This document shows, piece by piece, positions 8,094 through 15,712 of a stretch of DNA of 64,000 bases (within the stretch, counting starts at the first letter, position 1; every line of letters begins with the position of its first letter). The DNA comes from Stigmatella erecta (GTDB taxonomy: Bacteria; Myxococcota; Myxococcia; Myxococcales; Myxococcaceae): contig NZ_FOIJ01000001.1 in the NCBI RefSeq assembly GCF_900111745.1, forward strand, positions 992,001 through 1,056,000, in the 5' to 3' direction. The notes beneath the pieces are model-generated. The model ran no database searches, was not told where the DNA came from, and saw only the letters and a program-made list of their open reading frames with translations. The position numbers were made by a program, and so were the translations under genes.

Positions 8094-9704
8094 TCAGAAC
8101 CGGGTCTGGGCTTCCCGGACCGGCTGTTGCCGCCGCTCACGCTCCGTGTCCGGCAGGCACTTGGCCTCGATGGACAGGCCGTTGGCCGCGCACCGGCCGC
8201 CATCCTGCAAATCGAACTGCCAGCGGTGCCGCGGGCACAGGAGGTACCGCCCTCCCTCGATCCAGGCTTCGGTCAGGTCCGCGCCCTGGTGCGGACAGAA
8301 GCGCTGGATGGCGTAGCGTTTCCCCCCGGCCGTCACCACGGTGCGCTCGCGCCTCGCCTCCGCCGCGACCAAGTCCTGGCAGAACACCCCCACGTCCTCG
8401 ATTTCCAGGCCCAGGAAGGCATGCAAGATGGGCTCGTAGACGTCCGGCGTGCGGCTCATCCGGTGCCGGAAGGAGAGCAACAGCTCCTCCCAGGTCAGCT
8501 TGCGCTCCAGCACACGCGCGATGTCCGTGGCCGCCACCATCATCGTGTACCGGCTGCGGTCCTTGATTTCCGGAACGAGGTCCACCCGCCGCAGCCGGAA
8601 GTCCACCCGCAGCCATTGCCCGGGTAGTTCGTTCAGGCCCATGTACAGCGGCATCCCCACCCGTCCGTGCAGCTCCAGGCGATCCAGCTTGCGCCGCAGC
8701 TCCGTGTGCAGCTTCCCATGGATCTCCTCCACCTCCGCCCAGAGGATGTTGCGGCGCCGCTCCCGGAACAGGTGCGCCATGTCCGAGGCATAGGCATGCA
8801 GGTAGTCCGCCAGGTTCTCGTCCGTGACGCGCTCGGGCGACTGGTGCGCCCACTCCAAGCTCTCCCCGTCCAGCACATCGCCGGGCATGGGCTCGAGGTA
8901 CCGCGTCGAGCCATGGGGCAAGCGTTCCTTCAGGAAGGCGAACAGCTCGGGGGCCCGCGGGAAGATGTTCACCTTCTCCAGGTTCAGGTGAAACAGGGCG
9001 GGGTCCAGGAAGCAGGCGGGGCCCGCCGCGGCCAGGAAGGCCCGGGGGTTGACCGTCTGGATGGCTCGCGCCACCGCCTCGAATTTGCTGGCGCGCTTCT
9101 TGAGCGAGATCTCCTCGTACACCTCGCGCGAGTAGTCGTAGCAGATGGGGTGCCAGATGGCGCCCGAGAACTGGGCGGAGAAGAAGTCGATGGAGCCCTC
9201 GGCCTCCAGGATCCGCGCCAGCCGGTCGTGAATCTTGCAGTCGTTGAGGTTGAGAAAGGATTGTCCGTCTCCCCTCACCAGCACCCCCGAGTCCCGGTTC
9301 GTCCCGGACTCCGTGAGGAACAGCTTGATGTAGCCGCCTCCCGGCACGGGGATCTCCTGCCCGTCCCGGCAGGAGATGATCCGCTTGCACCCATACGCCT
9401 GGAACATGTCGCGCAGCGCGGACCGCTGGAACTTCGGCAGGAGCACCGAGAAGTCCCGCTTCGTCAACGTCTCGAGGAACTCGGGATCGAAGTGATCCTG
9501 GTGCTCATGGCTGATGTACAGGAAGCGTTGCTTGGGTGATGACTCCAGCAGCTCGCGCACCTGCGGCGCGAGGTGGTGGTTCCTGGGCAACTGCATCCAC
9601 GCAGAATCAAATGCTCCCCTGGGTGACAGCCAGGGATCCATCACCACCACGGCGCTGGACGTCTCGACGACAAAGCCAGCATGGCCGATAAACGTGATCC
9701 GCAT
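8094..9704 (-). CDS. Metallo-beta-lactamase fold / Rieske [2Fe-2S] protein, CMP-Neu5Ac hydroxylase-like with reversed domain order
   Basis: A 536-residue cytoplasmic protein. The start is ATG 9704 with GGGGGGAAC upstream; the frame is open further but without an export signal. The N-terminal domain (about 1-290) is a metallo-beta-lactamase fold: FIGHAGFVVE, VMDPWLSPRGAFDSAW and the metal motif SHEHQDH (His66, His68, Asp70, His71). The MDPWL...AF..W...YISH.H.DH pattern is close to that of CMP-N-acetylneuraminate hydroxylase (CMAH). A middle region (about 290-440) is of unknown fold. The C-terminus carries a Rieske cluster: Cys470-x-His472 (CPHQG) and Cys490-x2-His493 (CPRHRW). In vertebrate CMAH the Rieske domain is N-terminal, so the order here is swapped. 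An oxygenase acting on a sugar nucleotide is possible but not proven; no sialic-acid genes are nearby. Confidence 0.75.
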   Translation of the reverse strand: MRITFIGHAGFVVETSSAVVVMDPWLSPRGAFDSAWMQLPRNHHLAPQVRELLESSPKQRFLYISHEHQDHFDPEFLETLTKRDFSVLLPKFQRSALRDMFQAYGCKRIISCRDGQEIPVPGGGYIKLFLTESGTNRDSGVLVRGDGQSFLNLNDCKIHDRLARILEAEGSIDFFSAQFSGAIWHPICYDYSREVYEEISLKKRASKFEAVARAIQTVNPRAFLAAAGPACFLDPALFHLNLEKVNIFPRAPELFAFLKERLPHGSTRYLEPMPGDVLDGESLEWAHQSPERVTDENLADYLHAYASDMAHLFRERRRNILWAEVEEIHGKLHTELRRKLDRLELHGRVGMPLYMGLNELPGQWLRVDFRLRRVDLVPEIKDRSRYTMMVAATDIARVLERKLTWEELLLSFRHRMSRTPDVYEPILHAFLGLEIEDVGVFCQDLVAAEARRERTVVTAGGKRYAIQRFCPHQGADLTEAWIEGGRYLLCPRHRWQFDLQDGGRCAANGLSIEAKCLPDTERERRQQPVREAQTRF

Positions 9705-9864
9705 GAACCTGTTCCCCCCACCCGGGCACCGCAAGCTGCCCGTCGCAGCTTGCCTCAGTGCCGGTGACAACTCGCAGGCTGCCCTGCGGCGCTAGCAAGA
9801 CTGCAATCTTACGAGCGCACGGGCATGTGTCCTGGGGTCGGAACCCGAAGTTCATTAAAACCCA

Positions 9865-10854
9865 TCAAGGCTGGATTTCCCGGACACTCATCCATTTGAA
9901 ATCCACATCCTTGGCGCTGTCCCAGCGGAAGACCGCGATGGGGCCGCCCCAGGTGATGGGCATGGCGTCCGTGAGGCCATCGCACTCGGAGGCATCCCCG
10001 CCCCAGTCCCCGGCGTCCACCATGTCGTAGACCTTCTTCCAGGAGACCTTGTCGGCGGAGTCATCCACCCACAGCTCCAGCCGCACGGCCTCGGCACCAT
10101 CCACCTCGACGTTGCGGATGATGGCCTTCAGGCCCACCCAGCGGCCCTTGAGCGCGGACACCGCAGGCTTGTAGGGCGCCTGCTCGTAGCTGACGTGCCA
10201 CGTCTCCTTCTGCCAGCGGACGCGCCCGTCGTAGTGCAGCGCGCCCTTGTAGGAGGAGCCCTCGCACGGCACCGAGTCCGAGTGCCGGCCGCCGCGGGCG
10301 TACCAATCGAAGTTGTCCTTGACGTCCGAGACCGCGTTGAGCTTGACGTAGCCCGTCATCTCCACGTTCTTCCAGTCGCTGGGCGATTGCATGTAGCCCT
10401 GCTCCGCCAGCACTTCCCGGTCGTAGGTGGGAATCTGGAAGGCCTTGAGGCTCGCGGAGGTGAAGACAGACATCCGGACCTGGTTGGATTTCATCTTCCA
10501 GGAGCCATCGGTGTTCAGGGTAATCTTGGTCTGGGGATCAAAGCGCGCGTCCTTGGTGGGATCCTCCGCCATGAACCAGGACTCGCCGCCCTCTTTGGAG
10601 GGATAAAGCATTGTCACACCGAAGACGTCCTTCTCCTCTGCGGGGGAGGGCGTGGGCTCCGTGGATTCGACCTCGGGCGCGGACACCCCGGGCGTGGACC
10701 CGGGGGCGGGAGCAGGAAGCCCCCCCTTCGAACCCGCCCCAGACCCTTCGCCCGTTGTAGGGGACTCTGGAGCTGGATCCTGCATTCCACCACATCCCCC
10801 ATTGAGAAAAATCACCACGGATGAAACAATCGCGATACACGAAATTTTATTCAA
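9865..10854 (-). CDS. Lipoprotein with beta-sandwich, possibly carbohydrate-binding domain
   Basis: A 329-residue lipoprotein. The best start is TTG at 10854, preceded by AAGGAG six nt upstream; the upstream ATG (11004) would destroy the signal peptide. The signal peptide ends at Cys21 (VVIFLNGGC). A Pro/Gly/Ser/Glu-rich spacer (about 25-75) then leads to a single extracellular domain (about 80-329). Recognisable stretches are NFDWYARGGRHSDSVPCEGS, HYDGRVRWQKETWHVSY, GRWVGLKAIIRNVE, VRLELWVDD, and a terminal DFKWMSVREIQP. The strand pattern, with a long mid-domain 'GRWVG.K....V' and a 'W.D' strand, suggests a concanavalin-like sandwich of the kind found in polysaccharide-active proteins. I cannot assign an enzyme activity. 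Confidence 0.6.
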   Translation of the reverse strand: MNKISCIAIVSSVVIFLNGGCGGMQDPAPESPTTGEGSGAGSKGGLPAPAPGSTPGVSAPEVESTEPTPSPAEEKDVFGVTMLYPSKEGGESWFMAEDPTKDARFDPQTKITLNTDGSWKMKSNQVRMSVFTSASLKAFQIPTYDREVLAEQGYMQSPSDWKNVEMTGYVKLNAVSDVKDNFDWYARGGRHSDSVPCEGSSYKGALHYDGRVRWQKETWHVSYEQAPYKPAVSALKGRWVGLKAIIRNVEVDGAEAVRLELWVDDSADKVSWKKVYDMVDAGDWGGDASECDGLTDAMPITWGGPIAVFRWDSAKDVDFKWMSVREIQP

Positions 10855-11097
10855 GACGCGCTCCTTATCAATCGCAGCGGGACCGGCGCTGTCTTGCTGC
10901 CCAAGAAGGATAAGTCTTCTGAGCCATGGCCGAAGCCACGGCCATTCCAGGAAGGGCACGGCCGCCCGATGGGCCATGTGTCCCCTCAGAAGGGGAAAGG
11001 CCATTCACCGAGCCAACCGCTGATTCCCAGCCTGGATGCGCGCTGGACTCACATTTCTGTGATTTCTATGGTTGTAACACGGCGCGCGCGGAGATGC

Positions 11098-11433
11098 TCA
11101 CGCGCGCGAGAGCTCGATGAAGCGGAGCCATGAGCCCACAGCCTCTTCGAACTCTTCCAGTGTCAGATCCAGCGAGCGGCCCGGAACCGCGTACTCGCTC
11201 ACGATGGCCGCGCGGGCCCGGTTGAGGCTCACGCTCCACGCCTGGCCCTCCGTGTCCCAGGATGAGCGCCGGCCCACCCTCAGGGACTGGATGGTATCGA
11301 GCACACGCCTGCAGACCGGTGCGTTCGTTTGCAGTTCCTCCGACAGGTAGCCCGCAAGCACGTCATGTGGTGGCTCCGCGAGCACTGTCGCATCCCCGCG
11401 CTGATCCCAGGTAAACCGCAGCTTCTGCCTCAT
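11098..11433 (-). CDS. Small protein resembling the UPF0231/YacL family
   Basis: A 111-residue soluble protein starting at ATG 11433. The order of segments (LRFTWDQRGDATVLAEPPHDVLAGYLSEELQ, a short helix, GQAWSVSLNRARAAIVSEY and a C-terminal acidic helix LTLEEFEEAVGSWLRFIEL) matches the general outline of YacL/UPF0231 proteins (about 120 residues, unknown function). The match is by pattern only. It sits alone between the lipoprotein gene (244 bp downstream) and the chitinase promoter region. Confidence 0.55.
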   Translation of the reverse strand: MRQKLRFTWDQRGDATVLAEPPHDVLAGYLSEELQTNAPVCRRVLDTIQSLRVGRRSSWDTEGQAWSVSLNRARAAIVSEYAVPGRSLDLTLEEFEEAVGSWLRFIELSRA

Positions 11434-11588
11434 GCCGCCCCTCCTCCCTGGGGCGGGAGTGTCTCACGGGGCCGCGGTCCGGCCACTTTGCCCGCCAGGG
11501 AGGGCCCCCCGCGTTTGCCGACCAGTGGATACAACCCCCCAGCGGAATGATGGGTACCGGGCACTGGGGCCCGGCGAGCAGTGGATCC
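11434..11588. other. Non-coding part of the 381-bp chitinase upstream region
   Basis: The gap from 11434 to 11814 has no gene. This left part contains GC-rich, C/G-run sequence with no clear motif. The right part (11589-11738) holds the activator sites and the sigma-54 promoter described separately. Confidence 0.5.
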
Positions 11589-11620
11589 GTCACCGGGCTG
11601 ACGCCCGGCCCCCGCCCTGG

Positions 11621-11660
11621 CTGGTGACGGCTGTCACCAGGGGCGAAACGTTGTCACCAG
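11621..11660 (+). promoter_or_regulatory. Predicted enhancer (bEBP) binding sites upstream of the chitinase gene
   Basis: A perfect palindrome CTGGTGAC-GGCT-GTCACCAG (11621-11640) is followed two helical turns later by a half site GTCACCAG (11653-11660). A degenerate copy (GTCACCGG, 11589-11596) lies before them. The palindrome is centred about 119 bp upstream of the predicted sigma-54 transcription start (about 11749), the usual distance for NtrC-type activators. The same palindrome recurs at 45644-45661, at the same distance from another sigma-54 element. Confidence 0.72.
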
Positions 11661-11721
11661 GGGCCCAGCCCCACCAATCCACTAAAGCCTTGAAATCAGG
11701 TCTCTCCAGGATATATCTGGT

Positions 11722-11738
11722 TTGGCACGCGGGATGCT
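11722..11738 (+). promoter_or_regulatory. Sigma-54 promoter of the GH19 chitinase gene
   Basis: TTGGCACG-CGGG-ATGCT matches the consensus YTGGCACG-N4-TTGCW at all positions but one. The GG (11724-11725) and GC (11736-11737) dinucleotides are exactly 10 nt apart. The predicted start is near 11749, giving a leader of about 66 nt to ATG 11815. Confidence 0.78.
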
Positions 11739-11814
11739 TCTGCCCGGTCCGGCAGCGCGTGCATCGGACGCGACGTCGAATCCCTTTCGTTTCATCACCC
11801 CCAAGGAGCACATC

Positions 11815-13026
11815 ATGCTGCGTATGAAGCTGATCCGTTGTCTGTCATTGCTGGGTGTCGTGGGTGGCTTGAGTGGCTGTGCCGTGGAGCAGGAGACCCC
11901 GGAGGAGCTCGGACAGCTCCAGGGCGAGGCCACCGTCACCAGCATCACCGAGGGTGACTATGTCATCCGCTCCGCGCGGACCGGCAAGTGTATGGACATC
12001 GCCGCGTCCGGCACGGCGGACGGGACGAAGGTCCAGCAGTGGGATTGCAACGGGACCAACGCCCAGAAGTTCAACATCTCGCCCACGTCGGATGGGTACT
12101 GGAAGATCATCAACGTCAACAGCGGCAAGGGGCTCGACGTCAAGGCGGTGAGCTACGAGCAGAACGCCGAGATCCACCAGTGGTCCTACGTCGGTGGGGC
12201 CAACCAGCAGTTCCGGTTCGTGAACCGGGGCGGCGACCGGTTCACCATCCACCTGCGCCACACGGACATGGCCATCGATCTGTACTGGGGCTCGGCGGAC
12301 AACGGGACGATCTACGTGCAGTACCCCTACAGCACCTACGACAACCAGCTCTTCACCCTCGACAAGGTGAGCGGTGGCGGCACGACCCCTCCCCCCACCG
12401 GCAACGGCATCGCCTCGGTCCTGAGCGAGGGCACCTTCAACTCCATGTTCCCCAGCCGCAACGGCTTCTACACCTACCGGGCGCTGGTGGACGCGGCCAA
12501 CACCTTCCCGGAGTTCGCCACCTCCAGCGATATCGCCATCCGCAAGCGCGAGGTGGCCGCCTTCCTGGCCAACATCGCCCACGAGACCGGCAACCTGGTC
12601 TACATCGAGGAGATCAACAAGAGCGTCATGTGCGACACCAGCTGGGGCCCTGCCGGCTGCGGCTGCGCCGCGGGCAAGATGTACTACGGCCGTGGCCCCA
12701 TCCAGCTGTCGTGGAACGGCAACTACTGCGCCGCCGGTAACTACCTGGGCGTGGACCTGAAGAACAACCCGGACCTGGTGGCCCAGAACGCCACCATCGC
12801 CTGGCGCACGGGCCTCTGGTTCTGGATGACCCAGACGGGCGCCGGCTCCATGACCGCCCACAACGCCATCATCAACAACGCGGGCTTCGGGCAGACCATC
12901 CGCTCCATCAACGGGGCGCTGGAGTGCGACGGCAAGAACCCGGGCCAGGTCGACAGCCGCGTCAACAACTACAACCGCTTCCTGCAGATGCTGGGTGGCA
13001 CCGCCGTCGGCAACAGCCGCTGCTAA
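11815..13026 (+). CDS. Lipoprotein chitinase: ricin-B (CBM13) lectin domain plus GH19 catalytic domain
   Basis: A 403-residue protein starting at ATG 11815 with AAGGAG six nt upstream. Signal peptide and lipobox: LSGC, Cys22. Residues about 45-185 form a ricin-B beta-trefoil (repeated 'GKCMDIAASG..DGTKVQQWDC..' and 'QW' units), a sugar-binding module. A short Gly/Thr/Pro linker follows, then a GH19 chitinase domain (about 198-400). The GH19 motifs are FLANIAHETGN with the catalytic Glu257, IEEINK with the second acid Glu266, YYGRGPIQLSWNGNY and GLWFWMT. The family cuts chitin endo-wise by inversion, and related folds act on peptidoglycan. As a surface lipoprotein it could serve prey or fungal wall lysis. 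It is driven by the sigma-54 promoter at 11722. Confidence 0.92.
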   Translation: MLRMKLIRCLSLLGVVGGLSGCAVEQETPEELGQLQGEATVTSITEGDYVIRSARTGKCMDIAASGTADGTKVQQWDCNGTNAQKFNISPTSDGYWKIINVNSGKGLDVKAVSYEQNAEIHQWSYVGGANQQFRFVNRGGDRFTIHLRHTDMAIDLYWGSADNGTIYVQYPYSTYDNQLFTLDKVSGGGTTPPPTGNGIASVLSEGTFNSMFPSRNGFYTYRALVDAANTFPEFATSSDIAIRKREVAAFLANIAHETGNLVYIEEINKSVMCDTSWGPAGCGCAAGKMYYGRGPIQLSWNGNYCAAGNYLGVDLKNNPDLVAQNATIAWRTGLWFWMTQTGAGSMTAHNAIINNAGFGQTIRSINGALECDGKNPGQVDSRVNNYNRFLQMLGGTAVGNSRC

Positions 13027-13052
13027 GGCGCCTTCCGCCGGCCTCTTCGGCG

Positions 13053-13104
13053 AAAAAGAAGAGGCCGGACTCCGCTGGGTTTCCCCCGCGAGGTCCGGCC
13101 TCTT
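13053..13104 (-). terminator. Intrinsic terminator after tRNA-Val
   Basis: Arms 13059-13070 (AAGAGGCCGGAC) and 13093-13104 form a perfect 12-bp stem with a 22-nt loop. Read on the minus strand the stem is followed by CTTTTTC, so it terminates transcripts leaving the tRNA gene. It also stands between the tRNA and the convergent chitinase gene. Confidence 0.75.
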
Positions 13105-13108
13105 GAAG

Positions 13109-13180
13109 TGGGCGCAGCAGGGTTTGAACCTGCGACCCCTGCCGTGTGAAGGCAGTGCTCTACCGCTGAGCTATACGCCC
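13109..13180 (-). tRNA. tRNA-Val (anticodon CAC)
   Basis: A complete 72-nt cloverleaf on the minus strand. The 7-bp acceptor stem is GGGCGTA/TGCGCCC (one G-T pair), with discriminator A at 13109. The D arm is GCTC...GAGC. The anticodon stem CTGCC/GGCAG holds the loop TTCACAC with anticodon CAC, decoding GTG. The T loop is GGTTCAAACC. The 3' CCA is not encoded. Confidence 0.95.
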
Positions 13181-13279
13181 GTGCCGCGTTGCGACGGGGG
13201 GGTAAATGCCATCCGCCCCCTCCCCCTGTCAACGCTATTTCTCGCCCCCCCCGTTCGAATCGTTCCCCGCGCCCGGGGC

Positions 13280-13558
13280 TCACTTCTGCGAGAGCTCGTC
13301 CAGCTTCTCGTCCAGCTCCCGGAGGCGGCGCTTGAGGCCCGCGAGCCGCTTGCCCACGGTCTTGAAGTCCCCGGGGGTAGCGACGTGGAGGGCCCGCATC
13401 AGCTCCTCGTGCCCCTTGTCGAGGGCCTGCTTGCCCCGCTGCACCTTGCCGATGGCTTCGGCGATCTGCATGGCGCGCTTCTCGTCCGCCATGAGCTTCT
13501 CCACCGCCTTGGCGGAGAGCCCCAGGGCCCGCTTCTTCAGGTCGTTGCCGATTCCCAT
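13280..13558 (-). CDS. Small helical coiled-coil protein of unknown function
   Basis: A 92-residue, Lys/Glu/Leu/Ala-rich protein predicted to be almost wholly alpha-helical, with no signal or membrane segment. A terminal heptad-like stretch (RLAGLKRRLRELDEKLDEL, about 70-89) suggests a coiled coil. It lies 19 bp downstream of the SCP2 gene on the same strand and is probably the last gene of that operon. I do not recognise the family. Confidence 0.65.
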   Translation of the reverse strand: MGIGNDLKKRALGLSAKAVEKLMADEKRAMQIAEAIGKVQRGKQALDKGHEELMRALHVATPGDFKTVGKRLAGLKRRLRELDEKLDELSQK

Positions 13559-13577
13559 CGAGGTGCCATCCCTTCCT

Positions 13578-14003
13578 TCACCGCTCGTCCGCGTAGTCCG
13601 TCTGGAGCTGCGCGAACACGCGGTCCGCGATGCCCTTGAACCGCATCCGCTCGATGAGCGGCTGGAGATCCCCCTTCACGGCGATGCGGCGCCGGAGCAC
13701 CGCCTCCACTGGATCCAGGGTGCCCTGCAGCAGCTGCTTCCACACCGAGTAGGGCGCCCGCGCCACATAGGCGGGGTCGAACTCCTCCAGGTCGTCCGGA
13801 TCCTCCAGGATCCGCAGCTTCACGATGCGGCCGTCCTTGGGCTCGAGGTAGGCCACGAACGTCCGGTCCAGCTTCCCCGGCTCGGCGTCCACCACGGCCC
13901 CAAAGTCCCCCTTCCACCCCTGCCCGGCCTGGGCGGCCTCGGGGTCCGCGTTGGTGAGGCGCACCGCTTCCTCACACCATTCCTTCGACGGGAATCTCGG
14001 CAT
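13578..14003 (-). CDS. SCP2 sterol-binding-domain-like protein
   Basis: A 141-residue soluble protein starting at ATG 14003, 10 bp after the Hsp70-like gene. The features fit SCP2-type lipid-binding proteins: an N-terminal PSKEWCEEAVRLTN helix, the WKGDFGAVVDAEP strand pair, APYSVWKQLLQGTLDPVEAVLRRRIAVKGDL (variants of the family's 'g....w..l..G..dp..A...g.i.v.Gd' pattern) and a final helix. SCP2 domains bind fatty acyl or other hydrophobic ligands. A distinct ligand is not suggested by context. It is probably co-transcribed with the Hsp70-like and helicase genes. Confidence 0.75.
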   Translation of the reverse strand: MPRFPSKEWCEEAVRLTNADPEAAQAGQGWKGDFGAVVDAEPGKLDRTFVAYLEPKDGRIVKLRILEDPDDLEEFDPAYVARAPYSVWKQLLQGTLDPVEAVLRRRIAVKGDLQPLIERMRFKGIADRVFAQLQTDYADER

Positions 14004-14013
14004 CTCGCCCCTC

Positions 14014-15624
14014 TTAGCGCCTGCGGAAGACCCGGGTGAGGCTCGACAGGAGCCCCCCGCTGGCCTTCTTCGGCTCATTCTCGGGAGGGACCTCGCGCGA
14101 CAGGGCCTCCTCGATGGCCTTCTTCAATGCTTCCGGCGTGTCCCGGGTCGCCAGGGCCACCTCGTTGCTGGAGGTTCCATCGTCCACCAGCACCTGCAGG
14201 AGGCACTCCCCCGTCAGCTTGAAGTCGATCTTCCGCCCCGCCGAGGCCGCGGGGACCCGCACCGTCCCCAGGTACTCGTTGTCCACCATGTAGTCGCTGT
14301 CGCCCTGGAAGATGTCCAGCTCGATGAAGGGCGCGCCGGGGTCCATCGGGGAGGGCAAGCGGAAGCTGCGCGTCAGGGGCAGCTGCAGGTTCTTCTCGAT
14401 GATGTGCTTCACCCGCCCGTCCGGCAGCCCGTAGCCGATGGGCATGGACAGCACGTCCATCAGCGTCACCGAGTCGATGCTGCCCAGCGAGTCGCCCAGC
14501 AGCGCGGCGCCCAGCGCCACGCACTCGTCCGGGTGAACCCCCTTGCGCGGCGGCTTGCCGAAGTGCTCCTGGATCTTCTGCTGCACGAGCGGCATGCGGC
14601 TCTGGCCGCCCACCAGGATGATCTCGTCGATCTCCGAGCGCTTGATGCCCTTCTCTTCCAGCACCCGATCGCAGATCTCGAAGGTGCGGTCCACCAGGTC
14701 TCCCGTGAGGGCGTTGAGCACCTCGCGGGTCAGGGGAATGCGCAGGTCCAGGGGCTTGCCCTTGCGCTCGCCGATGTAGGGCAGCTCGATGAGGACGTTG
14801 AGGCGCAGGGTGAGATCGATCTTCGCGCTCTCGGCAGCGTTCTTGATGCGCGGCAGGGCCACCGGGTCCTGCGAGAGGTCCACCTTGGTCTGCTCGCGGA
14901 ACTGCTCCAGCAGGTAGTCCATCACCCGGTTGTCGAAGTCCGCGCCGCCCAGGAAGGTGTCCCCCCCGGTGGCCAGCACCTCGAAGACGTTGCCGGTGAG
15001 CTGCAGCACGGAGACGTCGAAGGTGCCCCCGCCCAGGTCGTAGACGAGGATCTTCTGGTCCAGGCCCCGGTTGAAGCCGTAGGCCATGGCCGCCGCGGTG
15101 GGCTCGCTGACGATGCGCTTGACGTCGAAGCCCGCCAGCGCCCCGGCTTCCTTCACCGCGTTGCGCTGGTTGTTGTTGTAGTAGGCCGGGACCGAGATGA
15201 CCGCCTCGGTGATGGGCCCGCCGAGGAACTGCTCGGCGATGGTCTTGAGCTGCTTGAGGATCAGGCTGGAGACGTGCGGCAGGGAGTACATCGTCCCGCC
15301 GAGCATCACCGCCGCGTCCCCGTCCGGGCCCTCGACGATGTCGTAGTTGAAGTAGCCCTTGAGCTCCTCGACCACCTTGGAGTGGTACTTGCGCCCGATG
15401 AGGCGCTTGGTGCCATAGAGCGTGTTCTTGGAGTTGGTGACCATCTGGTCCTTGGCCACCCCTCCCACCAGCAGGTCTCCCTTGGGCGACAGCGCGACCA
15501 CCGACGGCAGGATGAGGTTGCCGCGATCGGTGGGGACGATCTTCGGGATGCGGTTGCGCACAGACGCGACCAACGTGTTGGTCGTCCCCAGGTCAATCCC
15601 GACGATGCGTGGTTTGTCCGCCAT
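14014..15624 (-). CDS. Hsp70/DnaK-like chaperone, short form
   Basis: A 536-residue Hsp70 family protein. The ATPase motifs are clear: GIDLGTTN (9-16, phosphate 1), the [12 protein letters not shown] segment, [10 protein letters not shown] (about 195-204, phosphate 2), and an adenosine motif [10 protein letters not shown] (about 330-340). The substrate-binding beta domain follows, but the C-terminal lid is short and the DnaK-type EEVD/disordered tail is absent; canonical DnaK is about 610-640 residues. No DnaJ or GrpE gene is adjacent. Myxobacteria carry several extra DnaK homologues, among them SglK and StkA, which affect social motility and exopolysaccharide. This could be one of these, but orthology cannot be fixed here. 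It lies 88 bp after the UvrD-like gene. Confidence 0.88.
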   Translation of the reverse strand: MADKPRIVGIDLGTTNTLVASVRNRIPKIVPTDRGNLILPSVVALSPKGDLLVGGVAKDQMVTNSKNTLYGTKRLIGRKYHSKVVEELKGYFNYDIVEGPDGDAAVMLGGTMYSLPHVSSLILKQLKTIAEQFLGGPITEAVISVPAYYNNNQRNAVKEAGALAGFDVKRIVSEPTAAAMAYGFNRGLDQKILVYDLGGGTFDVSVLQLTGNVFEVLATGGDTFLGGADFDNRVMDYLLEQFREQTKVDLSQDPVALPRIKNAAESAKIDLTLRLNVLIELPYIGERKGKPLDLRIPLTREVLNALTGDLVDRTFEICDRVLEEKGIKRSEIDEIILVGGQSRMPLVQQKIQEHFGKPPRKGVHPDECVALGAALLGDSLGSIDSVTLMDVLSMPIGYGLPDGRVKHIIEKNLQLPLTRSFRLPSPMDPGAPFIELDIFQGDSDYMVDNEYLGTVRVPAASAGRKIDFKLTGECLLQVLVDDGTSSNEVALATRDTPEALKKAIEEALSREVPPENEPKKASGGLLSSLTRVFRRR

Positions 15625-15712
15625 GAGGTCTCAGGGCCGGCCCCGGAAGCGCCCCGCCCGTCCTCCTCTGTATCACGCCGGAGTACGTTCTGCGCGTTTC
15701 TGTGCTGTCCTG

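Noticed and set aside
13109-13180. tRNA-associated integration site (att) and mobile island
   Set aside because: No repeat of the tRNA 3' end and no integrase are visible in the window.
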